Assembly (NCBI GenBank): GCA_009923125.1
Contig: RFUD01000090.1
Span: 1-8,224, forward strand
From: Planctomycetia bacterium
GTDB taxonomy: Bacteria; Planctomycetota; Planctomycetia; Pirellulales; UBA1268
Direction of reading: 5' to 3'
DNA length: 8,224 bases
The notes beneath the pieces were generated by a model. That model did not search any database, had not been told where the DNA came from, and worked only from the letters and a program-made list of their open reading frames with translations. Positions 1 to 6,926 of this stretch are shown here, piece after piece. Both the position numbers and the translations under genes were made by a program. Position 1 is the stretch's first letter. The number at the start of each line of letters is the position of its first letter.

Positions 1-18
1 GACAGGCTCGAGCCTGTC
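1..18. repeat. Perfect 18-bp palindrome abutting a stop codon
   Basis: The first 18 bases, GACAGGCTCGAGCCTGTC, equal their own reverse complement. The palindrome lies directly after the TAG stop of the minus-strand DUF1854 gene, with no base between them. As RNA it could fold into a 7-bp stem with a 4-nt loop and so act as a terminator or a 3'-end stabilising hairpin, but the window starts here and no T-tract can be seen. Its shape also fits a short dispersed palindromic repeat. The symmetry is seen directly; the role is inference. Confidence 0.6.
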
Positions 19-501
19 CTACTCCGCGCGTTCGAAGAACCGGCGGCTGCGACCGTCGAGGCGGGCGATGGAGGGGATCGTATAGCGGAGGCCGAAGGTG
101 TCGGTGATCGCGGCGCCGCCGTCGGGGAGCCGGAGGATGTCGTCGGCGTGGCCGACGGTGAACCGGTGCGGGCCGCGGTCGGTAAGCACGCTCCATTCGG
201 CGGGCTCGCCGTCCGACACGGTCAGGATGCGTTCGATCGTCGGCAGGAACTCCCGCTTCCCGAGTTCCTCCTCGATGAGACGGCGGAGTTCCGGGGCGAC
301 GGCGTCGAGCGACTCGATCCACACCAGCTCCGCGTCGTTGTCCCCCACGACGGCCACGGGGCCGGCCGGGGCGGAGACCGGGAACGCACGCAGCACGTCC
401 ACGTCGGCGTGCACGGCGCCGTCGGCGGCGATGAAGTCGAGCCGGCCGTGCGGGCGCCGCTCGAGCCGCCAGGCGGGGTGGGTCGCGGGGGGAACGGTCA
501 T
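19..501 (-). CDS. DUF1854 family protein, cyanophycin-locus type
   Basis: A 160-residue soluble protein with no signal peptide or membrane segment. The C-terminal half carries what I recognise as the DUF1854 pattern: KREFLPTIERI (residues 82-92), EWSVLTDRG (102-110), a DDILRL segment (120-125), ITDTFGLRYTIP (132-143) and LDGRSRRFF (148-156). The molecular function of this family is unknown. As I recall, family databases call this type 'cyanophycin metabolism-associated', which fits the cphA gene nearby. The start at 501 is chosen because GAGGAG lies 8 nt upstream; a longer reading from 537 would overlap the upstream gene and adds 12 residues of low-complexity sequence. The gene follows the ABC transporter by 19 nt on the same strand, so the two are probably co-transcribed and may work as partners, for example with this protein as a cytoplasmic accessory of the transporter. 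That partnership is inference. Confidence 0.85.
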   Translation of the reverse strand: MTVPPATHPAWRLERRPHGRLDFIAADGAVHADVDVLRAFPVSAPAGPVAVVGDNDAELVWIESLDAVAPELRRLIEEELGKREFLPTIERILTVSDGEPAEWSVLTDRGPHRFTVGHADDILRLPDGGAAITDTFGLRYTIPSIARLDGRSRRFFERAE

Positions 502-509
502 GACGCAAT

Positions 510-515
510 CTCCTC
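510..515 (-). promoter_or_regulatory. Ribosome binding site of the DUF1854 gene
   Basis: On the minus strand GAGGAG stands 8 nt before the ATG at 501, inside the 19-nt gap after the ABC transporter stop codon. It is a good Shine-Dalgarno match and decides the start in favour of 501 over the in-frame ATG at 537. Confidence 0.75.
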
Positions 516-520
516 GGCCG

Positions 521-2791
521 TCAGACGGCGGCGGCATCCTCGGCCGCCTTCATCTGGGCGTGGTACAGGCGGGCGTAGGCGCCTTCGGCGGCGAGCAGTT
601 CGTCGTGCGTGCCGATCTCCACGATCCGGCCGGCTTCGAGCACGACCAGGCGATTGGCCCGCCGCAGCGTCGAGAGCCGATGGGCGATCGCGATCGTCGT
701 CCGCCCCGCCACGAGCCGATCGATGGCCGCCTGGATCACGGCCTCGGTCTCCGGATCGACGCTCGACGTCGCCTCGTCGAGGACGAGGATCCGCGGATCG
801 ACCAACAGCGCCCGGGCGATCGAGAGCCGCTGCCGCTCGCCGCCGGACAGCGAGCCTCCGCGTTCCCCCACCCGCGAGTCGTAGGCCGCGGGCAGCCGGA
901 GGATGAACTCGTGGGCCCCCGCGGCCCGGGCGGCGGCCACGATCCGTTCGCGGTCGGCGTCGGGCCGGCCGTAGGCGATGTTCTCGGCGACCGTGCCGAA
1001 GAACAGGAACGGCTCCTGGAGCACGCAGCCGAGGTTGCGACGATAGTCGCGGATCGAGAGCTGCCGCAGATCGACGCCGTCCACCGAGATCGAGCCGCTC
1101 GACGGGTCGTAGAACCGACAGACGAGATTCGCCAGCGTCGATTTGCCCGAACCACTCGCGCCGACGAGGCCGATCATCTCCCCCGGCTCGATCGTCAGGT
1201 CGATGCCGTGCAGGATCTCGCGTGAGCCGTAGCGAAAATGCACGCCCGCGATCACGATCCGTCCGTGCACGCGGCCCGGATCGATCGGTCGCGGGGCCTC
1301 GGCGACGGTCGGCTTGCAGTCGAGGATCTCGAAGATCCGCTGGGCGCTGGCGGCGGCACGCTGCGTCGCCGGCACCATGTGGATCATCGACTCGACGCGG
1401 CCGTAGAACCGCGCGATGTAGGTCAGGAACGCGGTCAACGTGCCTACGGTCACCGCGCCGCCGAATACGAGCCAGGCTCCTGCGGCCCACACCACGAGGA
1501 TCCCCGCCTCGGAGCACAGGCTCACCAGCGGCCCGAAGAACGACCACACCACGTTGACGCGGTCGTTGGCTTCGAGGACGCGATCGTTGGCAGCCCGGAA
1601 GCGGGCGGTCTCGCGGTCCTCCTGCGCGAACGCCTTCACGACCCGCGTGCCCGGAATCGTGTCGGCGAGCACGCTCGTCATGTCGGCCCAGGCGACGCTC
1701 GCCCGCGCGAATCCGCGCCGCAGCCGAAACCTCACCGCGTAGGCCAGCCAAACGACGAACGGGAACGGGGCGAGCGTGATCAGGGCGAGGAGCGGGTTGA
1801 TCCACACGAGCACCGCCGCCGTCAGCAGCACCAGCATGACGTTCGACGTGAACTCGATCAGGTTGACCGAGAGGAAGAGATTGAGCCGGTCGGTGTCGCT
1901 GCCGACGCGGGTGATCAGGTCGCCGGTGCGCTTGCCGGAGAAGAAGTCGAGCGACAGGGACTGCATGTGGGCGTAGGTGCGGACACGCAGATCGGCGGCG
2001 ATCCGTTCGCTCACCCAGGCCAGCACCCACGACCTGGCCCACGACAGCAGCCAGGCGGCGATCGCCGCGAGCGCGAGGCCTCCCAGGTACCACCACACGA
2101 TCGAGAAGGGCACCGCCGCCCCCGACTGCCGCGGGATGAGCACCCGGTCCACGAGCGGCATGGTGAGATAAGGCGGCACGAGGGCCGCCGCCGTTCCCAC
2201 CAGCGACAGGACCGACCCCAGCACCGCCATGCCCGCGTGCGGCCGCGCGAAAAGCACCAGCCGCAGGAGGGCCCGCCACGACGCGGCCCCGGGCTGGGGC
2301 AGCCCGTCATCCTCGTCCGCCGCCCGGGCCGACGCCGGCCTCGGCTGCGACTCATCGTCGGCGGGGGACACGCTCGTGACGGCGACGCCGCCCGCCGACC
2401 CGCGCTCGTCGAACGCGTCTTCGAGCGCGTGCACTCCCTTGGCACGGGCCGGCGTGAACAGCCAGCGAGCCACGACGTCGCCCGCCTGGGAGAGTTCGAT
2501 GCGACCGACGGCGTTGCGCAGCCGCACGTCGAACCGCGTCGCGCCGTCGATCGGCCAGGCCCAGACACCGCTGGCCGCCGTCGCGCCGACGTGATCGGCC
2601 GATGCCGGGGCGTCGGCGAGCAACCGGCGGTCGGTGAGGACGATCCAGCCGTCGGCGAACGCGAGGTCGGCATCGAGATCGAACCGGCACGCGGCGACCA
2701 CCCGCTCCCCCTCCCCGAGGACAAACCGGTCCGGCGGACGGTGGGGGGCGATGCCCGAATCCGATGGCGGCGGCGGATTGGAGGCGGTCAT
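521..2791 (-). CDS. ABC exporter-type half-transporter with extra N-terminal domain (cyanophycin-associated type)
   Basis: A 756-residue fused membrane and ATPase subunit, expected to act as a dimer in the inner membrane. Residues 1-130 form a soluble domain (FVLGEGERVVA at 23-33, DGWIVLTDRRLLA at 47-59) that resembles bacterial PH-like modules; a charged linker follows at 131-170. Residues about 175-475 are an exporter-type transmembrane domain with hydrophobic segments near 186-208, 232-255, 310-350 and 425-460. The nucleotide-binding domain, about 510-745, is complete: A-loop Tyr521, Walker A GASGSGKST (544-552), Q-loop Gln592, signature LSGGERQ (648-654), Walker B ILVLDE (668-673) and switch His704. 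It should therefore hydrolyse ATP. The substrate is unknown. From memory, this family is labelled 'cyanophycin metabolism-associated ABC transporter', and it is paired here with DUF1854 and divergent from cphA. GGAGGT at 2806-2811 lies 14 nt before the ATG, rather far for a ribosome site. A lipid or multidrug exporter cannot be excluded. Confidence 0.9.
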   Translation of the reverse strand: MTASNPPPPSDSGIAPHRPPDRFVLGEGERVVAACRFDLDADLAFADGWIVLTDRRLLADAPASADHVGATAASGVWAWPIDGATRFDVRLRNAVGRIELSQAGDVVARWLFTPARAKGVHALEDAFDERGSAGGVAVTSVSPADDESQPRPASARAADEDDGLPQPGAASWRALLRLVLFARPHAGMAVLGSVLSLVGTAAALVPPYLTMPLVDRVLIPRQSGAAVPFSIVWWYLGGLALAAIAAWLLSWARSWVLAWVSERIAADLRVRTYAHMQSLSLDFFSGKRTGDLITRVGSDTDRLNLFLSVNLIEFTSNVMLVLLTAAVLVWINPLLALITLAPFPFVVWLAYAVRFRLRRGFARASVAWADMTSVLADTIPGTRVVKAFAQEDRETARFRAANDRVLEANDRVNVVWSFFGPLVSLCSEAGILVVWAAGAWLVFGGAVTVGTLTAFLTYIARFYGRVESMIHMVPATQRAAASAQRIFEILDCKPTVAEAPRPIDPGRVHGRIVIAGVHFRYGSREILHGIDLTIEPGEMIGLVGASGSGKSTLANLVCRFYDPSSGSISVDGVDLRQLSIRDYRRNLGCVLQEPFLFFGTVAENIAYGRPDADRERIVAAARAAGAHEFILRLPAAYDSRVGERGGSLSGGERQRLSIARALLVDPRILVLDEATSSVDPETEAVIQAAIDRLVAGRTTIAIAHRLSTLRRANRLVVLEAGRIVEIGTHDELLAAEGAYARLYHAQMKAAEDAAAV

Positions 2792-2848
2792 GACCGGGAT
2801 CGACGACCTCCGAACACGGCGGGCCAGCCGGCCGAAGCGGAGAAAATA

Positions 2849-2879
2849 CCGCCAAAAATCATCGTTTTGCGGTTTTTTT
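2849..2879 (+). terminator. Terminator-like hairpin with T-run, possibly bidirectional
   Basis: CCGC(C)AAAA (2849-2857) pairs with TTTTGCGG (2865-2872), with one bulged C and a 7-nt loop, and is followed by seven T (2873-2879). Read on the plus strand this is the form of an intrinsic terminator, yet no plus-strand gene ends just before it. Read on the minus strand the hairpin is followed by TATTTTCT, so it could also stop or attenuate transcription heading into the ABC operon, whose start codon is 58 nt further on. The structure is seen; direction and function are inference. Confidence 0.5.
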
Positions 2880-2881
2880 CA

Positions 2882-2893
2882 GGCATGTATGCC
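2882..2893. promoter_or_regulatory. Short inverted repeat in the AT-rich block (possible operator)
   Basis: GGCAT-GT-ATGCC is a 5-bp inverted repeat with a 2-nt centre, two bases beyond the T-run of the terminator-like hairpin and about 90 bp upstream of the ABC start. The size and position suit a small dimeric regulator, but 12-bp symmetry arises by chance fairly often. Confidence 0.25.
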
Positions 2894-3070
2894 GTTTATT
2901 GCGGCCAGCAGTGGACCGGAAACAGAAAGTTGCGCGATTTGCCGAAGACCCCGAGGGCACCGAGCCCCCCTAGACTACCCGCCGTTCGCTGGCAAAATTT
3001 ACCTGACGGTGAATCCCCGCCGGCGCGATATTGCACTCCGGATTGTCATCCCTTCCATGAATCCGTTCCA

Positions 3071-3090
3071 AGGCCCGCGTCGGCGGGCCT
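3071..3090. repeat. 8-bp GC-rich hairpin in the intergenic region
   Basis: AGGCCCGC (3071-3078), the loop GTCG and GCGGGCCT (3083-3090) form a perfect 8-bp stem with a tetraloop. No T-tract follows on either strand, so it is not a textbook intrinsic terminator. It could be a structured element of a cphA leader or a factor-dependent stop. Confidence 0.4.
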
Positions 3091-3120
3091 GTGTTGCGGC
3101 GGGTACCGAGGCTCGCGATT

Positions 3121-3137
3121 GTGCCGCGCCACGGCAC
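3121..3137. repeat. 6-bp hairpin in the intergenic region
   Basis: GTGCCG and CGGCAC pair perfectly around the loop CGCCA. It lies 30 nt after the 8-bp hairpin at 3071-3090. In such GC-rich DNA this could be chance. Confidence 0.25.
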
Positions 3138-3553
3138 GCCACGTGCATCTCGACTTCCGGCGGGAAAAAAAATTCGCAACCGTTGCACGGAAGCGTAAAC
3201 TTTTTCTCGCGTGCTGCGAAGCCGGTTCCGTGGCGTCACGGACGGCTCGGCGGCACGACCGATTCGAACGGTTGGCCCCACAAGGAAAACCACTCGACCC
3301 ATGGCCACTCTGGCCGGTCCGTTGTCCCTGCGACGTTCCCTTTCCGGGATGTCGCCCCCGCCGTCGCCTTCAGGCCCGTCTGCGAAGCCGTGCTTCCCCA
3401 GAGGCCCCTCCCCCTCGGCCCCGGACTGTGCGCCGCCCTGACGCCGCCGTCCGCTACCGTCGAACGGGCTTCCGCCCATGCAACCAGTGCCAGACGGGCG
3501 ACGCGCCTGGCTGGCTCAGCGACGACACGTGCCGCCCTCGGCCCACGAGCGCA

Positions 3554-3570
3554 CGCCGGAATGTCCGGCG
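3554..3570. promoter_or_regulatory. 7-bp inverted repeat upstream of cphA
   Basis: CGCCGGA-ATG-TCCGGCG is a perfect inverted repeat centred about 80 nt before the cphA start codon. It may be an operator or a leader hairpin; a 3-nt loop is tight for RNA, which slightly favours a DNA-binding site. No regulator can be named. Confidence 0.3.
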
Positions 3571-3642
3571 GCCGGGCGAGGCGCACACCACCCCAGCCCA
3601 CGCGCGCGTCCGCGATCGGGCACGAGAGCATGCACCCCTTCC

Positions 3643-6600
3643 ATGGAGATCAAATCGCTCAAGGTTCTGCGCGGTCCGAACCAGTGGGCTTCGTTTCCCG
3701 TTCTTGAGGCCTGGGTCGACCTCGGCCACCTCGAGGACTATCCGTCGAACACGCTGCCGGGCTTCAACGACCGGCTGATGCGGTGGCTCCCCACGATGGT
3801 CGAGCACCGCTGCACGATCGGCGAGCGCGGCGGCTTCTTCGAACGGCTCCGTACGGGCACGTGGATGGGACACATCCTCGAGCACGTGACGCTGGAACTG
3901 CAATCGCTCGCCGGCACGACCGTGGGCTTCGGCCGGGCCCGGGAGACGAAGACCCGCGGCGTGTACAAGGTGGCGATCGAGTACAAGGAGGAGAAGTTCG
4001 CGATCGAGTGCCTGCACGCGGCCCACCGGCTGATCAAGGCGGCGATCGCGGGCGAGGCGTTCGATGTTCCGTGCGAGCTGCGGCGGCTGCGGAAGGCGCT
4101 GCTCGAGGAGCAGTTGGGGCCGAGCACGCGGTCGATCGTCGAGGCGGCCGCCGCCCGCGGGATTCCGGCCCGGCGGTTGACCGACGGCTCGCTCGTCCGG
4201 CTGGGACAGGGGGCGAAGCAACGGCGGATCGTGGCGGCCGAGACCGACCGCACGGGAGCCGTCGCCGAGTCGATCGCACAGGACAAGGAACTCACGCGCA
4301 CCCTGCTCGCGGAGGCGGGCATCCCGGTGCCGGAGGGCCGTCCGGTGAGCGACCCCGCCGATGCCTGGACCGTGGCCGAGGAGATCGGTGCGCCGGTGGT
4401 GGTCAAGCCGCGCTACGGCAACCAGGGGCGCGGCGTGTCGGTCAACCTTGCGTCGCGCGGCGAGGTGGAGAAAGCGTGGCACGTGGCCCGCGAGCAGGAC
4501 ACGTCGGTGGTCGTCGAGCGATTCGTCACCGGCGGCGATTACCGGCTCCTCGTGGTCGGGGCGCAGGTTGTCGCCGCGGCCCGGCGCCGGCCGCCGACCG
4601 TCACCGGCGACGGCCTCTCGACCGTTTCCCGCCTCGTGGAGCGCGTCAACGAGGATCCCCGCCGCACCGGCGACCACGCCACCGCGCTCAGCCCGATGCT
4701 GATCGATGACGTGGCGCTCGCCGTCCTGGCCGAGCAGGGGCTCGCGCCCGAGAGCGTGCCGGAGGCCGGCCGTGTCGTCCTGCTGCGGCAGAACGCCAAC
4801 CTGAGCACCGGCGGCTCCTCGGAGGACGTGACCGACCTCGTCCACCCCGAGGTCGCGGCCCGGGCGGTCGAGGCGGCCCGCATCATCGGGCTCGATGTGG
4901 CGGGCATCGACATCGTCACCGCCGACATCACGCGGCCGCTGGAATCGCAGCGCGGCGTGGTGATCGAGGTCAACGCCGGACCCGGGCTGCGGATGCACCT
5001 GGAGCCGACGGTCGGCGCGGCCCGGGACGTCGGTGCGGCGATCGTCGACACGCTGTTCGCCGCGGACGACGAAGGTCGGATCCCGGTGGCCGCCGTCACC
5101 GGCACCAACGGCAAGACCACCGTCGTCCGGCTCATCTCCCATCTCGCCACCACCGGCGGGGCGACGGTGGGCATGACCTGCACCGAAGGCGTCTGGGTCG
5201 GCGGCAGGCAGATCGATGCCGGCGACTGCAGCGGACCGGCGAGCGCACGCCGCATCCTCGCCAACCCCTCGGTGACCACGGCCGTGCTCGAGACCGCCCG
5301 CGGCGGCATCCTGCGCGAGGGCTGCGGCTTCGACCAGTGCGACGTGGCCGTCGTCACGAACATCGCCTCCGGCGATCATCTGGGGATCGGCGAGATCGAC
5401 ACGCCCGAGCAGATCGCCTGGGTGAAAGGCGCGATCGTCGCCGCCGTGAGCACCAAGGGCACGGCCGTACTCAACGCCGCCGACCCGCTCGTGGTGAACA
5501 TGAAGCGCTGGTGCAAGGGGCAGATCGTGTACTTCGCCCTCGATCCGGCGAACCCGGTGCTCGTGGCCCACCTGGCGGCCGGCGGGCGGGCCGCCACGGT
5601 CCGCGACGGCTGGATCGTGCTCTGCGACGGTCCGCGCGAGACCCGGCTCGCGCATCTCGAGCGGGTGCCGCTGGTGCACAAGGGCCTCGTGGATTTCCAG
5701 GTGGAGAACGTGCTGGCGGGCGCCGCGGCGGCGTGGTGCCTCGGCGTGCCCTTGGAACTGGTGCGGCTGGGACTCGAAAGTTTTTCGTGCGGCACGACGG
5801 GTTCGCCGGGCCGCTTCAATCTCCTCGACCTCGACGGGGCGTCGGTCGTGGTGGACTACGGCCACAACGTCCCCTCGCTCGAGCAGATCTGCTCGACGGT
5901 GCGAAAGTTGCCGCACGAGCGGCGGATCGCGGTCTATTCGGCGGCGGGCGATCGCCGTGATGACGATCTGCTCGCCCAGGGCCGCCTGCTCGGGGCCACG
6001 TTCGACCGCGTCGTGATCTACGAGGACGCCTACATCCGCGGCCGGAAGCCGGGCGACATCACGCGACTCATCTCGCAGGGCATCGCCGAGGCGGTGGCGG
6101 CGGGGGCCCGCTGCGTCGTCGAATCGGGTGGCAACTGGGAGCAGTCGGCCGCACTCGTCCTCGACGTCGTGCAACCCGGCGACCTCGTCCTGCTCCAGCC
6201 CGACACGATCGAGCAGACGATGCCCTGGCTCGCCAACCGCTACGGGGTGCGGCTGCGCGACACCCAGTTCGACGAATTGGCCGGCATCATGGCCCACGAC
6301 ACGAGCCAACGGTCTCCGGCGGCGCACGAGCCGATCGAGGTGAAGACCGGCCGTCTCGGACGCACCGTGTGTGCCGCGCGGGCCATCGCCCAGGGCGAGA
6401 CGATCCTCAAAACCTGGGGACCGCAGCAGCCCAGGCGGTCGCGGTACACGATGCAGGTCGAGACCGACGTCCATGTCCTGCCGGACGGCGTCGCGGTGCT
6501 CCTCAACCACTCCTGCGGGCCGAACTGCGGGGTGATCATCCGCACCGGCGTGAAGCAGATCGAGGTCCGGGCGTTGCGTCCCATCGCGGCGGGCGAGGAA

Positions 6601-6798
6601 CTCCTCATCGACTACGACACGTTCGAGTACGAGGTGGAGCACATGCGAGGCCCCTGCCTGTGCGGTGCGGCGACGTGCCGCGGCCGGGTGGCCGGCTACA
6701 AGCACCTCGCGCCGGAAGTGAAACTGCGCTACGGCGAGTTCGTGGCCGACTATCTGCGGATCCTCGACGCCGACGTGCCTGCGCCGATCGGGGCCTGA
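3643..6798 (+). CDS. cphA: Cyanophycin synthetase with C-terminal SET methyltransferase domain
   Basis: 1051 residues; CphA proteins are usually around 870-900, and the excess is a SET domain. CphA adds Asp and then Arg, using ATP, to grow multi-L-arginyl-poly-L-aspartate granules in the cytoplasm. The N domain (1-160) carries HILEH (77-81), the HxxEH of the primer-making hydrolase site described in CphA1. The ATP-grasp domain (about 205-475), which adds Asp, has KPRYGNQGRG (255-264) and EVNAGPG (442-448). The Mur-ligase-like domain (about 480-875), which adds Arg, has P-loop GTNGKTT (487-493), GDHLG (577-581), DYGHN (738-742), GDRRDDD (769-775) and RGRKPGD (799-805). A linker leads to SET and post-SET (896-1014). 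The start at 3643 gives the family N-terminus MEIKSLKVLRG; the longer reading from 3478 adds 55 Arg/Pro/His-rich residues. No good Shine-Dalgarno precedes it. The gene is divergent from the ABC/DUF1854 operon. Confidence 0.95.
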   Translation: MEIKSLKVLRGPNQWASFPVLEAWVDLGHLEDYPSNTLPGFNDRLMRWLPTMVEHRCTIGERGGFFERLRTGTWMGHILEHVTLELQSLAGTTVGFGRARETKTRGVYKVAIEYKEEKFAIECLHAAHRLIKAAIAGEAFDVPCELRRLRKALLEEQLGPSTRSIVEAAAARGIPARRLTDGSLVRLGQGAKQRRIVAAETDRTGAVAESIAQDKELTRTLLAEAGIPVPEGRPVSDPADAWTVAEEIGAPVVVKPRYGNQGRGVSVNLASRGEVEKAWHVAREQDTSVVVERFVTGGDYRLLVVGAQVVAAARRRPPTVTGDGLSTVSRLVERVNEDPRRTGDHATALSPMLIDDVALAVLAEQGLAPESVPEAGRVVLLRQNANLSTGGSSEDVTDLVHPEVAARAVEAARIIGLDVAGIDIVTADITRPLESQRGVVIEVNAGPGLRMHLEPTVGAARDVGAAIVDTLFAADDEGRIPVAAVTGTNGKTTVVRLISHLATTGGATVGMTCTEGVWVGGRQIDAGDCSGPASARRILANPSVTTAVLETARGGILREGCGFDQCDVAVVTNIASGDHLGIGEIDTPEQIAWVKGAIVAAVSTKGTAVLNAADPLVVNMKRWCKGQIVYFALDPANPVLVAHLAAGGRAATVRDGWIVLCDGPRETRLAHLERVPLVHKGLVDFQVENVLAGAAAAWCLGVPLELVRLGLESFSCGTTGSPGRFNLLDLDGASVVVDYGHNVPSLEQICSTVRKLPHERRIAVYSAAGDRRDDDLLAQGRLLGATFDRVVIYEDAYIRGRKPGDITRLISQGIAEAVAAGARCVVESGGNWEQSAALVLDVVQPGDLVLLQPDTIEQTMPWLANRYGVRLRDTQFDELAGIMAHDTSQRSPAAHEPIEVKTGRLGRTVCAARAIAQGETILKTWGPQQPRRSRYTMQVETDVHVLPDGVAVLLNHSCGPNCGVIIRTGVKQIEVRALRPIAAGEELLIDYDTFEYEVEHMRGPCLCGAATCRGRVAGYKHLAPEVKLRYGEFVADYLRILDADVPAPIGA
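6328..6684 (+). other. SET plus post-SET domain fused to CphA
   Basis: Residues 896-1014 of the CphA protein. SET domains transfer methyl groups from S-adenosylmethionine, normally to protein lysines. The opening KTGRLGRTVCAARAIAQGE matches the first SET motif region. NHSCGPNC (955-962) matches NHSCxPN, and GEELLIDYD (984-992) matches GEExxxDY with the active-site tyrosine region. CLCGAATCRG (1005-1014) is an exact CxCx4CRG post-SET; its three Cys, with Cys958 of NHSC, would give the four zinc ligands known from enzymes such as DIM-5. The reading frame is continuous from the Mur ligase domain, so this is a fusion and not a neighbouring gene. The residues needed for activity look intact. The substrate is unknown. 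Confidence 0.9.
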
Positions 6799-6820
6799 CC
6801 CGTAGCGCGGGAGTGTCACC

Positions 6821-6840
6821 CCGGGGCGACGCTGCCCCGG
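6821..6840 (+). terminator. GC hairpin after cphA, candidate terminator
   Basis: CCGGGGC (6821-6827), the loop GACGCT and GCCCCGG (6834-6840) form a perfect 7-bp stem starting 22 nt after the cphA stop codon. Only TT follows, so there is no proper T-tract. Position favours a transcription end or an mRNA 3'-protecting hairpin; a smaller CCCG/CGGG hairpin lies at 6799-6811. Confidence 0.45.
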
Positions 6841-6926
6841 TTGCCCATGCTCCCACCACGGGACGGGCCGCTGGACTCGGTCCGTAAGATGGATCGGTTG
6901 CGACGGTCGCGCAGGCCGGACCCCCG

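Larger units (their letters stand above)
2792..3642. other. 851-bp divergent intergenic region
   Basis: The stretch separates the minus-strand ABC operon from the plus-strand cphA. It contains open frames of up to 169 codons on the minus strand, but their translations are low-complexity Arg/Gly/Pro-rich and match no family I know, so I call no gene. Two AT-rich islands stand out against the GC-rich background, at 2841-2935 and 3160-3207; both are plausible promoter regions. In the second, TTCGCA (3173-3178) and TAAACT (3196-3201) are 17 nt apart, a weak sigma-70-like pair facing cphA. Several hairpins are listed separately. The region is long for a simple divergent promoter and may hold a long cphA leader or an unrecognised small RNA. 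Confidence 0.6.

Noticed and set aside
498..2279. 593-codon frame overlapping the ABC gene on the same strand
   Set aside because: The other frame encodes complete ABC motifs (Walker A and B, signature, H-loop); this one gives Arg/Gly-rich sequence without any.
3255..3275. tRNA T-loop-like string GTTCGAATC on the minus strand
   Set aside because: I could not build acceptor, D or anticodon stems around it, so no tRNA is called.
2970..3479. 169-codon minus-strand frame in the intergenic region
   Set aside because: Low-complexity Gly/Arg composition, no domain, and it crosses several hairpins; chance open frame in GC-rich DNA.
3478..3642. Upstream extension of CphA from the ATG at 3478
   Set aside because: The 55 added residues are Arg/Pro/His-rich and unlike any CphA; the family N-terminus begins at Met 3643.
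3630..3707. Short 25-codon upstream frame overlapping the cphA start
   Set aside because: No clear ribosome site and no sign of a regulatory peptide; short overlapping frames are expected by chance.
1238..3778. 846-codon plus-strand frame opposite the ABC gene and across the intergenic region
   Set aside because: It is antisense to a clear gene, low in complexity and runs into the cphA start in another frame.
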